Assembly (NCBI GenBank): GCA_002862305.1
Contig: PKCS01000009.1
Span: 39,479-103,478, forward strand
From: Phycisphaerae bacterium
Lineage (GTDB): Bacteria; Planctomycetota; Phycisphaerae; Phycisphaerales; SM1A02
Reading direction: 5' to 3'
DNA: 64,000 bases
Of the stretch, positions 44,219 to 53,248 are shown piece after piece; the first letter of the stretch is position 1; each line of letters opens with the position of its first letter. The notes beneath the pieces were generated by a model. That model did not search any database, was not told the origin of the DNA, and saw nothing but the letters and a program-made list of their open reading frames with translations. The translations under genes were made by a program, and so were the position numbers.

Positions 44219-44441
44219 CGCGGTCCCTCGAGGCCTGCCCGGTCCGAATCCCCCACCAGGACCACCTCGCCGGCCCGGTCCCGGTCTGTCCCCTGCGGCC
44301 TGACTGGTGGGCGACGCCGGCTCGGGTCGAGGGTGACGTATCCTCGCTCCCTCGCTCGGACCGGGAGGGATCCCGTGCTTCGATCCGCATGGTCCTCTAC
44401 GGGAGCCCGTCGAGGGCCGGGCGTGAATCAATCGTTCCCCG

Positions 44442-44447
44442 TACCAT
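44442..44447 (+). promoter_or_regulatory. TACCAT -10-like element of tmk
   Basis: TACCAT ends exactly 6 nt before the tmk ATG (44454). Confidence 0.5.
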
Positions 44448-44453
44448 CAGGTA

Positions 44454-45134
44454 ATGACCGAGTCCACCAACCTGTTCGAACCCGAGCTCGCACCCGACCG
44501 TGATCCGCTCAGGAACCTGCTCCCGGGCCGCTTTCTGGTGCTCGACGGTCCGGATGGTTGCGGCAAGTCGACCCAGTTCCGGCGACTGGTCGAGTACTGC
44601 GAGGCGTTGTCCGTCACGGTCGAGCAGGTGCGGGAACCCGGAGGAACCCAGGTCGGGGAGCAGGTCCGCGAGATCCTGCTGGATCCCGACAACGAGATGA
44701 TGGTGGTCCGTACCGAGATGCTCCTGTACATGGCCTCCCGAGCGCAGCTGATCGCGGAGCGCATCGTTCCCGCGATCGAGCGGAACCGACTGGTCCTCGC
44801 CGACCGCTTCATCTCCTCGACCCTTGCCTACCAGGGAACCGCCGGCGGGCTCTCGCCCGAGGAGATCGCGAAGGTCGGTGACGTGACCACCGGGGGCACG
44901 GTTCCGGACCTGGTGGTCATCCTCGACGTCGATACCGACGTCGCGGCCGCCCGCATCTCCGGGGAGCTGGACCGCATGGAGCGCAAGGGCAGGGCGTTCC
45001 ACGAGCGGGTCCGTGCCGGGTACCTCGCCCAGGTGGAACGCGATCCACAGCGCTACCTGCTGCTGGATGCGGGCGCGCCCGAGGAGGTCGTGTTCGATTC
45101 GCTGCTCGCGGGTCTCCGGACCCGTCTCGCCTGA
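44454..45134 (+). CDS. tmk: Thymidylate kinase
   Basis: A 226-residue P-loop kinase that phosphorylates dTMP to dTDP. The Walker A motif is in LDGPDGCGKSTQFRRL, the DR(Y/F/H) motif in VLADRFISSTLAYQG, and the LID region is RISGELDRMERKGRAFHERV. The first 20 residues are an extra N-terminal tail. It converges with gmk, so two nucleotide monophosphate kinases sit end to end. Length is otherwise normal. Confidence 0.96.
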   Translation: MTESTNLFEPELAPDRDPLRNLLPGRFLVLDGPDGCGKSTQFRRLVEYCEALSVTVEQVREPGGTQVGEQVREILLDPDNEMMVVRTEMLLYMASRAQLIAERIVPAIERNRLVLADRFISSTLAYQGTAGGLSPEEIAKVGDVTTGGTVPDLVVILDVDTDVAAARISGELDRMERKGRAFHERVRAGYLAQVERDPQRYLLLDAGAPEEVVFDSLLAGLRTRLA

Positions 45135-45153
45135 GCGGGTCCTCCCGCAACCC

Positions 45154-45843
45154 CTACCGGCGGGTGCGCTCGAGCCGCCGCTCGATGAGGCTCCGCAATT
45201 CGGCAACCGCCCGCTCCAGGTCGTCGTTGACCACCATGGCGTCGTAGACGTCGCTGGATCGCGCGGACTCGATCTCCGACTTGGCTTCCGCGAATCGACG
45301 CTCGATCACCTCCGGCGCATCCCGCTTGCGTCCCACGAGCCGATCGTGCAGCACCTCCTCGCTGGGGGGCAGGATGAAGATCCCGAAGGCCTCCGGCAGG
45401 TGGGCCTTGACCTGCCGCGCACCCTGCACGTCGATGTCCAGCAGCACGATCCGTCCCTCGGAGAGGCTTCGCTCCACCGGTTCTCGAAGGGTTCCGTACC
45501 AGTCCCGACCGAACACCTGTGCGTGTTCCAGGAACCTGTCCTCCCGGATCCACTGCTCGAAGGTCCGCTGCTCGAGGAAGAGGTAGTCGACACCGTCCAC
45601 CTCCTTCTCGGTCCGAGCCCGCGTGGTGGCGGAGACACTGAACACGAAGTCGAAGGTCGAATGGAGGCGTTCGATCAGGGTGGTCTTGCCCACTCCGGAC
45701 GGGCCGGATATCTGGAGCAGCAGCCCCGGTGGATCCGGTTCATCCCGGTCCTGGCTCCGGGCCCTTGGCTTGGTCTGGGGTTCGCGCATTCGCGGCATCG
45801 CTCGTCGGGAAGGAGGTGCATGCTCTGGGAGGGGCGCAACCAT
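45154..45843 (-). CDS. gmk: Guanylate kinase
   Basis: A 229-residue GMP kinase. The P-loop is LLQISGPSGVGKTTLIERL, the GMP-binding segment VSATTRARTEKEVDGVDYLF, and ILLDIDVQGARQVK and LRSLIERRLERTRR close the fold. The first 40 residues, Pro/Arg-rich, exceed the usual 5-10. ATG codons at 45798 and 45789 are possible starts. A minus-strand TAAGAT at 45847-45842 overlaps the first ATG, which would favour a start further in. It is the gene downstream of the HTH-TPR operon's terminator. Confidence 0.95.
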   Translation of the reverse strand: MVAPLPEHAPPSRRAMPRMREPQTKPRARSQDRDEPDPPGLLLQISGPSGVGKTTLIERLHSTFDFVFSVSATTRARTEKEVDGVDYLFLEQRTFEQWIREDRFLEHAQVFGRDWYGTLREPVERSLSEGRIVLLDIDVQGARQVKAHLPEAFGIFILPPSEEVLHDRLVGRKRDAPEVIERRFAEAKSEIESARSSDVYDAMVVNDDLERAVAELRSLIERRLERTRR

Positions 45844-45860
45844 CTTAACGCTTGATGAAA

Positions 45861-45896
45861 CAGGCCACCCATCCGTCGGTGCGGGTGGGTGGCCTG
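45861..45896 (-). terminator. Rho-independent terminator of the HTH-TPR operon
   Basis: CAGGCCACCCA pairs with TGGGTGGCCTG, plus three more base pairs (one G-T), around an 8-nt loop. Read on the minus strand it is followed by TTTCATC. It lies 62 bp past the stop of the secreted-protein gene and isolates the operon from gmk. Confidence 0.75.
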
Positions 45897-45957
45897 CTGC
45901 GTGGTTCGTCCCGACTCAAGGCGGTCGGCGGATCCCCGCGGGCGAATTCCTGATTCG

Positions 45958-46605
45958 TCACCCGGGGGCGACGGATCCGAGGTAGTCCTCCTGGTAGTCG
46001 TAGTCCTGGAAGGTCGGTCGCTCTTCCTCGACCGACCGCAGGCCGCCCGTGGCCGAATTACCCTTTGGATCCTTGAGGCCTGGCTTCGCCGCTGGGTCGT
46101 CGTGGTGTTCGGGTGCCGAGGCTTCGTGATCACCCGGACCGTCCGCCAGGGGGCGTACGGTCGATTCGGGCTTCTCGACGATCAGTCCGTACGCGGTGCC
46201 CACGGAGTGCCACGGCGGGATGGCGGGAGACCATCGTTCCACCATGACCTCGACCACGGGGCGACGCTGGTCCGTGCCGGAGGTTTCGAGCAGGGGCCAG
46301 CCAGCCCGTGCCCCGAACGGTGCATCGACCGGTCGGGCTGCGTCCGTCAGAAGACCGAGCCTGACCATGCCCCGGGGGGCGATGCGCATGACCGGCTGGT
46401 TGTCCCGATCGCGCTGCTCGTATCGGTCGTGCGCCCTGTATCGCTGTCGGTCCTCGAACACGCTTCCACCGATCGGTGCCGCTTCGAGCACGGCGGTACC
46501 CGGGGCGGCCAGCAAGGCTGCCGCAACCAGGATTCCCAGCACGCTGGTCCGGACGGGTCCGGAGGCCCGACGAGTCTTCGAATTGTTCATGATCTTCTTC
46601 TTCAC
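45958..46605 (-). CDS. Secreted protein in the HTH-TPR operon, unknown function
   Basis: A 215-residue protein with a basic N-terminus and a signal peptide (SVLGILVAAALLAAPGTAVLEA). The mature part has an Arg/Asp-rich start (EDRQRYRAHDRYEQRDRDN), a compact central region (VVEVMVERWSPAIPPWHSVGTAYGLIV in pieces), and a charged tail ending QDYDYQEDYLGSVAPG. No family recognised. The start is a GTG with AAAGGAGG 8 nt upstream, one of the best ribosome sites in the window. Its start is 17 nt after the stop of the HTH-TPR regulator, so they are almost certainly co-expressed. Confidence 0.75.
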   Translation of the reverse strand: MKKKIMNNSKTRRASGPVRTSVLGILVAAALLAAPGTAVLEAAPIGGSVFEDRQRYRAHDRYEQRDRDNQPVMRIAPRGMVRLGLLTDAARPVDAPFGARAGWPLLETSGTDQRRPVVEVMVERWSPAIPPWHSVGTAYGLIVEKPESTVRPLADGPGDHEASAPEHHDDPAAKPGLKDPKGNSATGGLRSVEEERPTFQDYDYQEDYLGSVAPG

Positions 46606-46613
46606 TTCGCTTG

Positions 46614-46621
46614 CCTCCTTT
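46614..46621 (-). promoter_or_regulatory. Shine-Dalgarno fixing the secreted protein start
   Basis: AAAGGAGG on the minus strand, 8 nt before the GTG at 46605. It excludes the upstream ATG that overlaps the regulator gene and the later ATG at 46590. Confidence 0.8.
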
Positions 46622-46622
46622 C

Positions 46623-47873
46623 TCAATCGGCCTCGAGGACACGTGCGTTCTGGAGAATCTGCCACCCGACCTCGCGGAAGGCGGGGAACCTACCCATGGT
46701 TCCGGTGATCACCCGGATGTCCTCCTCGTCGAGCGGCCATGGTTCCTGTCGGACTCCGCTCAGGTCGGCCTGCTGCCGTCTGAAGTGCTCGAGGGTGAAG
46801 GCTCGCTCCCGCATGGCCCAGTTTCCGAGCCGTTCGCCGATCTCGATGGCCTTGTTGGTGAACACCGCCATCTGTCGCTGCATCAGTTCCCCTTCGAGGT
46901 GCCGCAGGGCGATGTTGCAACCGAAGATCGCCCACCATCCCCAGCTTTCAAGTTCGATGTCCGGTTCCATGGTGACGGGGTCGACCACCTGGTCCAGTCC
47001 CTCGAGGATGCGATCCGTGGCCTCGACCGGGTCCAGCGAACCCAGCGCCGCGTCCAGTTCGAGTTCGGCCCCGGCGCAGACGTTGGCGAGTCCCCGGAAA
47101 TACGAGTCCGAGTGCTCCTCTGCCAGGTCGTCGTACATCGACCGACTGGCGAGGATGTCCTCCCGTGCGCGACCCGCGTGAAGCTCGAGCGAGTTCGGTG
47201 ATTCAGCGATCATCCTCCGCATTGCGTTGCCACGAACGTAGTGGAGGAACGCGGTTCGTGCTCGACGGTGCTTGTCGCTCAGCGAGTCCTCGATCAGCGG
47301 CATCTGCTCGAGCAGCTCCCCCGCGATCGACTTCGCTTCCACGAGGTGCCAGAGCGTGTAGTGGGCGTTGGCCAGGTTCATGTGGAGCATGAACCGGCTG
47401 GCCAGCGGGATGTCGGGCTCGGTGAGTGCGGCCTGGATGACCCGAAGCGCGTTCGCATACCGACCCATCCCGTTGAATCCACCCGACAGCCGTGTGAATG
47501 CGGTGGTCTTCTTGACGGGGTCGTCGGCCACCAGCAGCATCGCCTGGCCGATGGAGACCATGTCCTCGAACGATGCGGATCGGTGCGCCTTGAGCGACAT
47601 CTCATTGAGTCGCTCGAAGCCGATTCCCGCGTAGGACCCTTCCGAGGCGGTCGGGTTCTCGCACACCGATTCAGCCACGTCGCCGATCGTCCAGTCCAGC
47701 GCGTCGGCGATCCCGGCGATGAGGTCGAGCTTCGGGTTGCCGCTCTGAGGTATGAGCTTCGTCGGATCCCGGTGGAGGGCGGCGCTCAATTCCGTCTTGG
47801 TCCACCCACGATAGACACGAGCGAGATCGACGAATCGACCGAGTCGCTCGCGCTTGTCTGCGGTTGCATGCAT
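46623..47873 (-). CDS. HTH-TPR regulator, paralogue A
   Basis: A 416-residue cytoplasmic protein. Residues about 10-70 are a Cro/CI-like helix-turn-helix (FVDLARVYRGWTKTELSAAL, then SGNPKLDLIAGIADALDWTI). The rest is all-helical with TPR-like repeats (about 95-330; e.g. ASRFMLHMNLANAHYTLWHL) and a conserved end GRFPAFREVGWQIL. The architecture is that of RRNPP-type (PlcR/NprR/Rgg) peptide-responsive regulators, which also run about 280-420 residues. AGGAG lies 10 nt before the ATG. It shares both halves with the paralogue at 48071. Ligand and DNA target are unknown. Confidence 0.75.
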   Translation of the reverse strand: MHATADKRERLGRFVDLARVYRGWTKTELSAALHRDPTKLIPQSGNPKLDLIAGIADALDWTIGDVAESVCENPTASEGSYAGIGFERLNEMSLKAHRSASFEDMVSIGQAMLLVADDPVKKTTAFTRLSGGFNGMGRYANALRVIQAALTEPDIPLASRFMLHMNLANAHYTLWHLVEAKSIAGELLEQMPLIEDSLSDKHRRARTAFLHYVRGNAMRRMIAESPNSLELHAGRAREDILASRSMYDDLAEEHSDSYFRGLANVCAGAELELDAALGSLDPVEATDRILEGLDQVVDPVTMEPDIELESWGWWAIFGCNIALRHLEGELMQRQMAVFTNKAIEIGERLGNWAMRERAFTLEHFRRQQADLSGVRQEPWPLDEEDIRVITGTMGRFPAFREVGWQILQNARVLEAD

Positions 47874-48070
47874 CTCTTTGTTTCTCCTGTACTCTTCGCT
47901 CTGGTCGCCCCGCCCAGATGTTCTTCTCGTCCTCGCACGTGCAGGTCGCCGCCCGAACGAGGCAGTTGGTCGCGTGGTTCAATCACGCATTTCGTAGTGT
48001 CTTTCACCGATTCTGGCGTCGACCCCAAAACGGACCAGATCTCGGTTCCTACCTCGATTACACACCCGTT

Positions 48071-49495
48071 TCAGACCTGGTCCAGAAGGTGCTGCCCTTT
48101 TTCGGACGATTTCTCCCGGGCATTCCGGGTCCGCTCGGTCGAAACGTGGTTTTTATCAGCCTGGTGGAGCCCTTTCCGCCAGGTGCGCGGATCCATGTGC
48201 TTGGCATGGTCGAGTGTCCCGGTCTCCTCCAGCAATCCCCAGCCGCAGTCCCTGAACTCGGGCAGTCGGCCCATCAATCGCACCAGCTGGACGAGCCTGG
48301 CAGGTGGCAGGTGCGCCGCCTCGGATCGACCCCCCCCCGGCTTCCCGGCCCGGTGCACGTCGAGCAGGTGCCTGAACCCGCTCGCCTGCAGCTCGAAGTG
48401 TCCCAGCTGGACTCCCACCTCGATCGTCCGCTCGGCGAAGTGCCATGTCTCCTCGAGTCGTGCAGGTCCATCGAGGTGGCGCCAGGCGAGTTCCGAACCG
48501 CATCCGGCCCACCACCCGTCGTCCTCGGACCATTGTGTTCGGTCCCCGACGGTGGTCGACTCGCGGGATTCCAGGTGTTCGCGGATCCGTTGGAGTGCCT
48601 CCCCGGGTTCCGTCCTCCCCGTGGTCACGCCGAGCGCGAGGAGTCCCCTGTGGCACCCGCTCGCCAGATCGTCCTCCAGCCTGGAGTGCCCGAACCGTCT
48701 GAGCTGGCCCAGCACCCGCTCCGCTCGCTCGAGGTCCGAGATCGCCCGTTCGAGAATCCGTCCATCGAATTCGCGGAGGAGTCTCCGTCGGGAGGATTCG
48801 CCCCGCACGAACGACGCAAAGGCGAGCGTCGAACGATTCAGATGCTGGGAGGTGCTTGCTTCCGCGGACCTGACCTCCCGGATCGTCTCCGACGCGATGG
48901 TTTCCGCCTCCGGGAGGTCCCCGTTCAGCCGGTAGGCGTTGGCGAGGTTGATGCGCAGCCCGAGTCGCAGCGACCGTTCCTCGAACGAGTGGTTCAACCC
49001 CGCCCTGAACCGCTCCAGAGCCTCGAAGTACAGCCCCCGGCCTGAGGCCGCCAGGCCTCGCCAGTAGCAACTCGCGGCCCGCTGCCGGGAATCGACCGCC
49101 ACCGCGTCCATCCGCCGGCCGATCGCGGCTAGTGCTCGCTGGTGTCCCGCGGCACGTGCTCGGCGACCGAGTTCCTCGAGGTCCTCGAAGCGATGGTGCA
49201 TCCTCAGCACCGGGTGCGCCTCGTCACCGGGGCGACCGAGGATCGCCTCGACCACGTCGGCCAGCGGCCATTCGAGCGCCGCGGCGAGGGAGACCACCAG
49301 ATCGATCTTCGGGTTCCCCGTCTCCGGGACCAGTCTGGTCTTGTCCCGACGGACCCGGTCCGCCAGTTCCTTCACCCCGAGGTCCCGGTAGATCCGTGCG
49401 AGGTCGATGACCCCGGCCAGTCGTCGACGATTCCTGTGCTGCCTCTGCGGATCGATGCCGGGCGCCGGCACGCGCGGTGTGGAAGATCGGATCAT
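48071..49495 (-). CDS. HTH-TPR regulator, paralogue B
   Basis: A 474-residue paralogue of the preceding gene. The helix-turn-helix (VIDLARIYRDLGVKELADRV, then TGNPKIDLVVSLAAALEWPL) and the end motif GRLPEFRDCGWGLL align with those of paralogue A. The middle has TPR-like helices (LRINLANAYRLNGDLPEAET) and a shared WWAGCGSELAWRHLDG block. It carries a 40-residue basic C-terminal tail that A lacks. I start at ATG 49495 with GAGAAGG about 7 nt upstream; an ATG at 49603 is in frame. A 197-bp gap separates it from A, so A may also have its own promoter. Confidence 0.72.
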   Translation of the reverse strand: MIRSSTPRVPAPGIDPQRQHRNRRRLAGVIDLARIYRDLGVKELADRVRRDKTRLVPETGNPKIDLVVSLAAALEWPLADVVEAILGRPGDEAHPVLRMHHRFEDLEELGRRARAAGHQRALAAIGRRMDAVAVDSRQRAASCYWRGLAASGRGLYFEALERFRAGLNHSFEERSLRLGLRINLANAYRLNGDLPEAETIASETIREVRSAEASTSQHLNRSTLAFASFVRGESSRRRLLREFDGRILERAISDLERAERVLGQLRRFGHSRLEDDLASGCHRGLLALGVTTGRTEPGEALQRIREHLESRESTTVGDRTQWSEDDGWWAGCGSELAWRHLDGPARLEETWHFAERTIEVGVQLGHFELQASGFRHLLDVHRAGKPGGGRSEAAHLPPARLVQLVRLMGRLPEFRDCGWGLLEETGTLDHAKHMDPRTWRKGLHQADKNHVSTERTRNAREKSSEKGQHLLDQV

Positions 49496-49677
49496 TGACT
49501 GCCTTCTCCAGAATTGCTGCGTGCATGCGCCACCGAGCCGGTGAGTGCCCCCACTGAACGCGACATGCACTTTCCACTGGTCGAAGTCCATGGTCGCAGT
49601 CACAGCCCCGTCTTCTCGACGTGCTGCGGTTCGGCAGGATGTTTCGCGGTCCCGCGGTCGGTCGGGCGTCCCGGCGG

Positions 49678-51162
49678 TCAGCCGTGGATCATCCGACCCT
49701 CGGTGGCGAGGGTCGCCTCGTGCATGCTCTCCGCCATGGTCGGATGTGCGTGCATCGTGGAGATGATGTCCTCCGCGGTGGCTTCCAGGCGCTTGGCCAG
49801 CCCCATCTCGGCGATCAGCTCGCTGGCGTCCTCGCCGATGATGTGCGCGCCGAGGATCTCCCCGTACGGCTTGCTGGTGATGACCTTGACCATCCCGTCG
49901 GTCTTGCCCACCGCGATCGCCTTGCCATGGGCCTTGAGCTGGTAGGTGCCGGTCGAGTACTCGAGTCCCTGTTCCTTGCAGGCCCGTTCCGTGAGTCCGA
50001 TCGAGGAGATCTGGGGCGAGCAGTACGTGCAGCCCGGGATGGCGTCGTAGTCGATCGGGATCACGTGGTGGCCGGCGATCCGTTCGGCACAGGCCACCGC
50101 CTCCTCGGAGCTGACGTGCGCCAGCCAGGGGGGGCCGATCACGTCGCCGATCGCGTGCACGCCGGGGACCGAGGTCGCGTAGGTCGGGTTGTCGCTCTCC
50201 CGGTAGTCGGTCCAGATGTGCCCCTTCTCGATCCGGATCCCCAGGGAGTCGTCGAACAGCCCGTCGAACCTGCCGTGGACCCCGATCGCCACCAGGACCT
50301 TCTCGCAGTCAAGGGTCTCGCCCTTCGCGGAATCGTCACCCGCCGGGGCCACCTCGACCTTGGCACCACTCCGGCCGGTCTTGATCCCCTTGACGGTGGT
50401 TCCGGTCCTGAACTCGATGCCCTGCCTGGTGAATGCCTTGAGGGCGAGCTTGGAGACGTCGTCGTCCTCCGCCGGAAGGATCCGGTCGAGCATCTCGACC
50501 ACCGTGACCTTGGTCCCGAAGGCATTGAAGAAGTAGGCGAACTCCATTCCGATCGCGCCGGACCCGACGATGACCATCGACTTGGGCTTCTTGGGCAGGG
50601 TCAGGGCGTCGTAGCTCGAAAGGATCTGCTTGCCGTCGAAGGGAGCGAACGGGAGCTCGTTGGGGGCGGCCCCGGTCGCGATCATGACGTTGTCGGCCGT
50701 GATCTTGCCCACGCTCTTGCCGCCCCCGCCGTGGTAGTAGTCCTCGTCCGCCTCGGAGATCTCGACCGTGCACGGTCCGCTGCTGGTCCGGCCGCTGGTG
50801 ATCCGGCCGTGCCCCTCGTAGTGGTCGATCTTGTTCTTCTTGAGGAGGAACCCGACCCCGTTGTTCAGGGTGCCGGTGATCCCGCGACTGCGACCGATGA
50901 CCTTGTCCCAGTCGACCTTCACCGCCTTGGGGTCGATCTCCAGGCCCCACTCCGACCCGTGGGTGATCGCCTCCTGGTAGAGCTCCGCGTTGTGCAGGAG
51001 GGCCTTGGTGGGGATGCATCCCCAGTTCAGGCAGACCCCACCCAGCTTGTTGCGTTCGACGCACGCGGTCTTGAGCCCGAGCTGGGCCGCCCGGATGGCT
51101 CCCACGTATCCGCCGGGTCCACTTCCAATCACGATCAGGTCGTAGTGCTTGCTCTCAGCCAT
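49678..51162 (-). CDS. lpdA: Dihydrolipoyl dehydrogenase
   Basis: A 494-residue FAD enzyme, the E3 component of 2-oxoacid dehydrogenase complexes and glycine cleavage. The FAD motif is LIVIGSGPGGYVGAIRAAQLG and the redox pair is in GGVCLNWGCIPTKALL. NAD site: MVIVGSGAIGMEFAYFF. The C-terminal catalytic His-Glu lies in HAHPTMAESMHEA. A 12-residue insertion around YYHGGGGKSVG is unusual. It is not next to E1 or E2 genes. A minus-strand TAGAAT at 51227-51232 gives a leader of about 60 nt. Confidence 0.96.
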   Translation of the reverse strand: MAESKHYDLIVIGSGPGGYVGAIRAAQLGLKTACVERNKLGGVCLNWGCIPTKALLHNAELYQEAITHGSEWGLEIDPKAVKVDWDKVIGRSRGITGTLNNGVGFLLKKNKIDHYEGHGRITSGRTSSGPCTVEISEADEDYYHGGGGKSVGKITADNVMIATGAAPNELPFAPFDGKQILSSYDALTLPKKPKSMVIVGSGAIGMEFAYFFNAFGTKVTVVEMLDRILPAEDDDVSKLALKAFTRQGIEFRTGTTVKGIKTGRSGAKVEVAPAGDDSAKGETLDCEKVLVAIGVHGRFDGLFDDSLGIRIEKGHIWTDYRESDNPTYATSVPGVHAIGDVIGPPWLAHVSSEEAVACAERIAGHHVIPIDYDAIPGCTYCSPQISSIGLTERACKEQGLEYSTGTYQLKAHGKAIAVGKTDGMVKVITSKPYGEILGAHIIGEDASELIAEMGLAKRLEATAEDIISTMHAHPTMAESMHEATLATEGRMIHG

Positions 51163-51226
51163 CGTTCGCCTCAAGTCGGGTGATCTGGGTCAAACCGGGG
51201 CTCGATCCGCATCGGCCCGGGTCGTG

Positions 51227-51232
51227 ATTCTA
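51227..51232 (-). promoter_or_regulatory. TAGAAT -10-like element of lpdA
   Basis: Minus-strand TAGAAT, 64 nt before the lpdA ATG; a close match to TATAAT in otherwise GC-rich DNA. Confidence 0.4.
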
Positions 51233-51402
51233 GCACCGCCCGGCGCCTTCGACCTGTGTCCGGGTCCCCGATCCCCCTCGACCAGGCCGGTGGGGACGCC
51301 TCGGCGGAGCCGTGTCCCCCATGACCGCCGATCCCGCGTCCCCCGGGCGGTTCACCCGCCGCAAGGCCGCTCGATAACGTCCACTCCTCGTGCACCCACT
51401 GG

Positions 51403-51408
51403 TACGAT
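51403..51408 (+). promoter_or_regulatory. TACGAT -10-like element of metallophosphoesterase 1
   Basis: TACGAT ends 8 nt before the GTG at 51417, with no Shine-Dalgarno. Confidence 0.45.
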
Positions 51409-51416
51409 GGCACGAC

Positions 51417-52247
<831 letters not shown>

Positions 52248-52289
52248 GCCGCCCTCCCCCCGGCGTTGGCGCTCCACCCGAGCCTCTCT

Positions 52290-52295
52290 TACCAT
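52290..52295 (+). promoter_or_regulatory. TACCAT -10-like element of metallophosphoesterase 2
   Basis: TACCAT lies 57 nt before the GTG at 52353. The leader contains CGGAG 9 nt before the start, so this gene is of the leadered class. Confidence 0.4.
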
Positions 52296-52352
52296 TCACA
52301 ATCGGCCTTGCGCCGACAGGTTCCTGCAGATCACTCCTCACGGAGCACTCCA

Positions 52353-53240
52353 GTGCGCACCGCGGTCCTCAGCGACATCCATGCCAACTCCGAAGCCCTG
52401 CGGGCGGTCCTGGCGGAGATCGACGCGGTCGGGGTCGATGAGATCATCTGCCTCGGGGACGTGATCGGGTACGGGCCGGATCCCCTCACCTGCATCGACC
52501 TGGTGCAGGAACGCTGCGCGCTCTGCCTGCTGGGCAACCACGACTTCGCCTGCCGGACCCACCCCGTCAACTTCAACCAGGCCGCTCGCGAGGCGGCGCT
52601 CTGGACCCGGTTCAAGCTGGACACCGCCTGGCCCGACGAAGCGGCCCGGGAGCGGCGAATCGAGTACCTGGACCACCTGCCGGTCCGAATCCGCTACGCG
52701 GCGGACCCCAGGCTGCTGTGCGTCCACGGGTCCAGTCGGTGCGCGACCAACGAGTACGTCTTCCCCGACGACCTGGAGGACCAGGCGAAGTTCGACCGGC
52801 TCTTCGAGCGGTTCGACCACGTGTGCCTCGAGGGCCACACCCACATGCCGGTGGTGTTCGAGCAGCAGCTCAGGATCGACGAGGATGGCACCGAGCACAC
52901 CAGCTACCAGCGTTTCGTCGGGTACCGCGAGGAGTCCCGCGCTCCAGGGCCCGACGGCACCGGCACCATACGCGGGGCCGCGAGCGTCCGGCTGCGCCTG
53001 GGCGACGGCCACAAGTACATCATCAACCCCGGAAGCGTCGGGCAGCCCCGGGACCGGGATCCCTGGGCGAGCTGGGCGATCATCGAGCTCCCCGGGGAGG
53101 GGGACCCCACGGTCTCCTTCCACCGGACCTACTACGACTGGCATCGGGTGCTCGACATGATCCGCCGCACCGAACACGACGACAACTGTCCCTACCAGCT
53201 CGATGAATTTCTCGGGACCCGTCTCGAACGAGGATATTGA
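52353..53240 (+). CDS. Metallophosphoesterase, tandem copy 2
   Basis: A 295-residue paralogue of the preceding gene. The four metal motifs are AVLSDIHANSEAL, CLGDVIGYGPDPLTCIDLVQ, LLGNHDFACRTHP and VCLEGHTHMPVVF. It has about 25 extra residues before the last strand (YQRFVGYREESRAPGPDGTG). Both copies end with an INPGSVGQPRD motif. It is followed 8 bp later by yidC and may share its transcript. Possible roles include cyclic-nucleotide or protein-phosphate turnover. Confidence 0.92.
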   Translation: MRTAVLSDIHANSEALRAVLAEIDAVGVDEIICLGDVIGYGPDPLTCIDLVQERCALCLLGNHDFACRTHPVNFNQAAREAALWTRFKLDTAWPDEAARERRIEYLDHLPVRIRYAADPRLLCVHGSSRCATNEYVFPDDLEDQAKFDRLFERFDHVCLEGHTHMPVVFEQQLRIDEDGTEHTSYQRFVGYREESRAPGPDGTGTIRGAASVRLRLGDGHKYIINPGSVGQPRDRDPWASWAIIELPGEGDPTVSFHRTYYDWHRVLDMIRRTEHDDNCPYQLDEFLGTRLERGY

Positions 53241-53248
53241 CCGTGCCC

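Noticed and set aside
44219..44453. A small gene in the 235-bp gap before tmk
   Set aside because: Short frames there lack a start signal and codon bias; nothing but the tmk -10 element can be supported.
45958..49495. The HTH-TPR operon as a toxin-antitoxin or phage-repressor island
   Set aside because: No integrase, att repeats, toxin-like small gene or phage gene is nearby, and the regulators are much larger than typical antitoxins or CI repressors.
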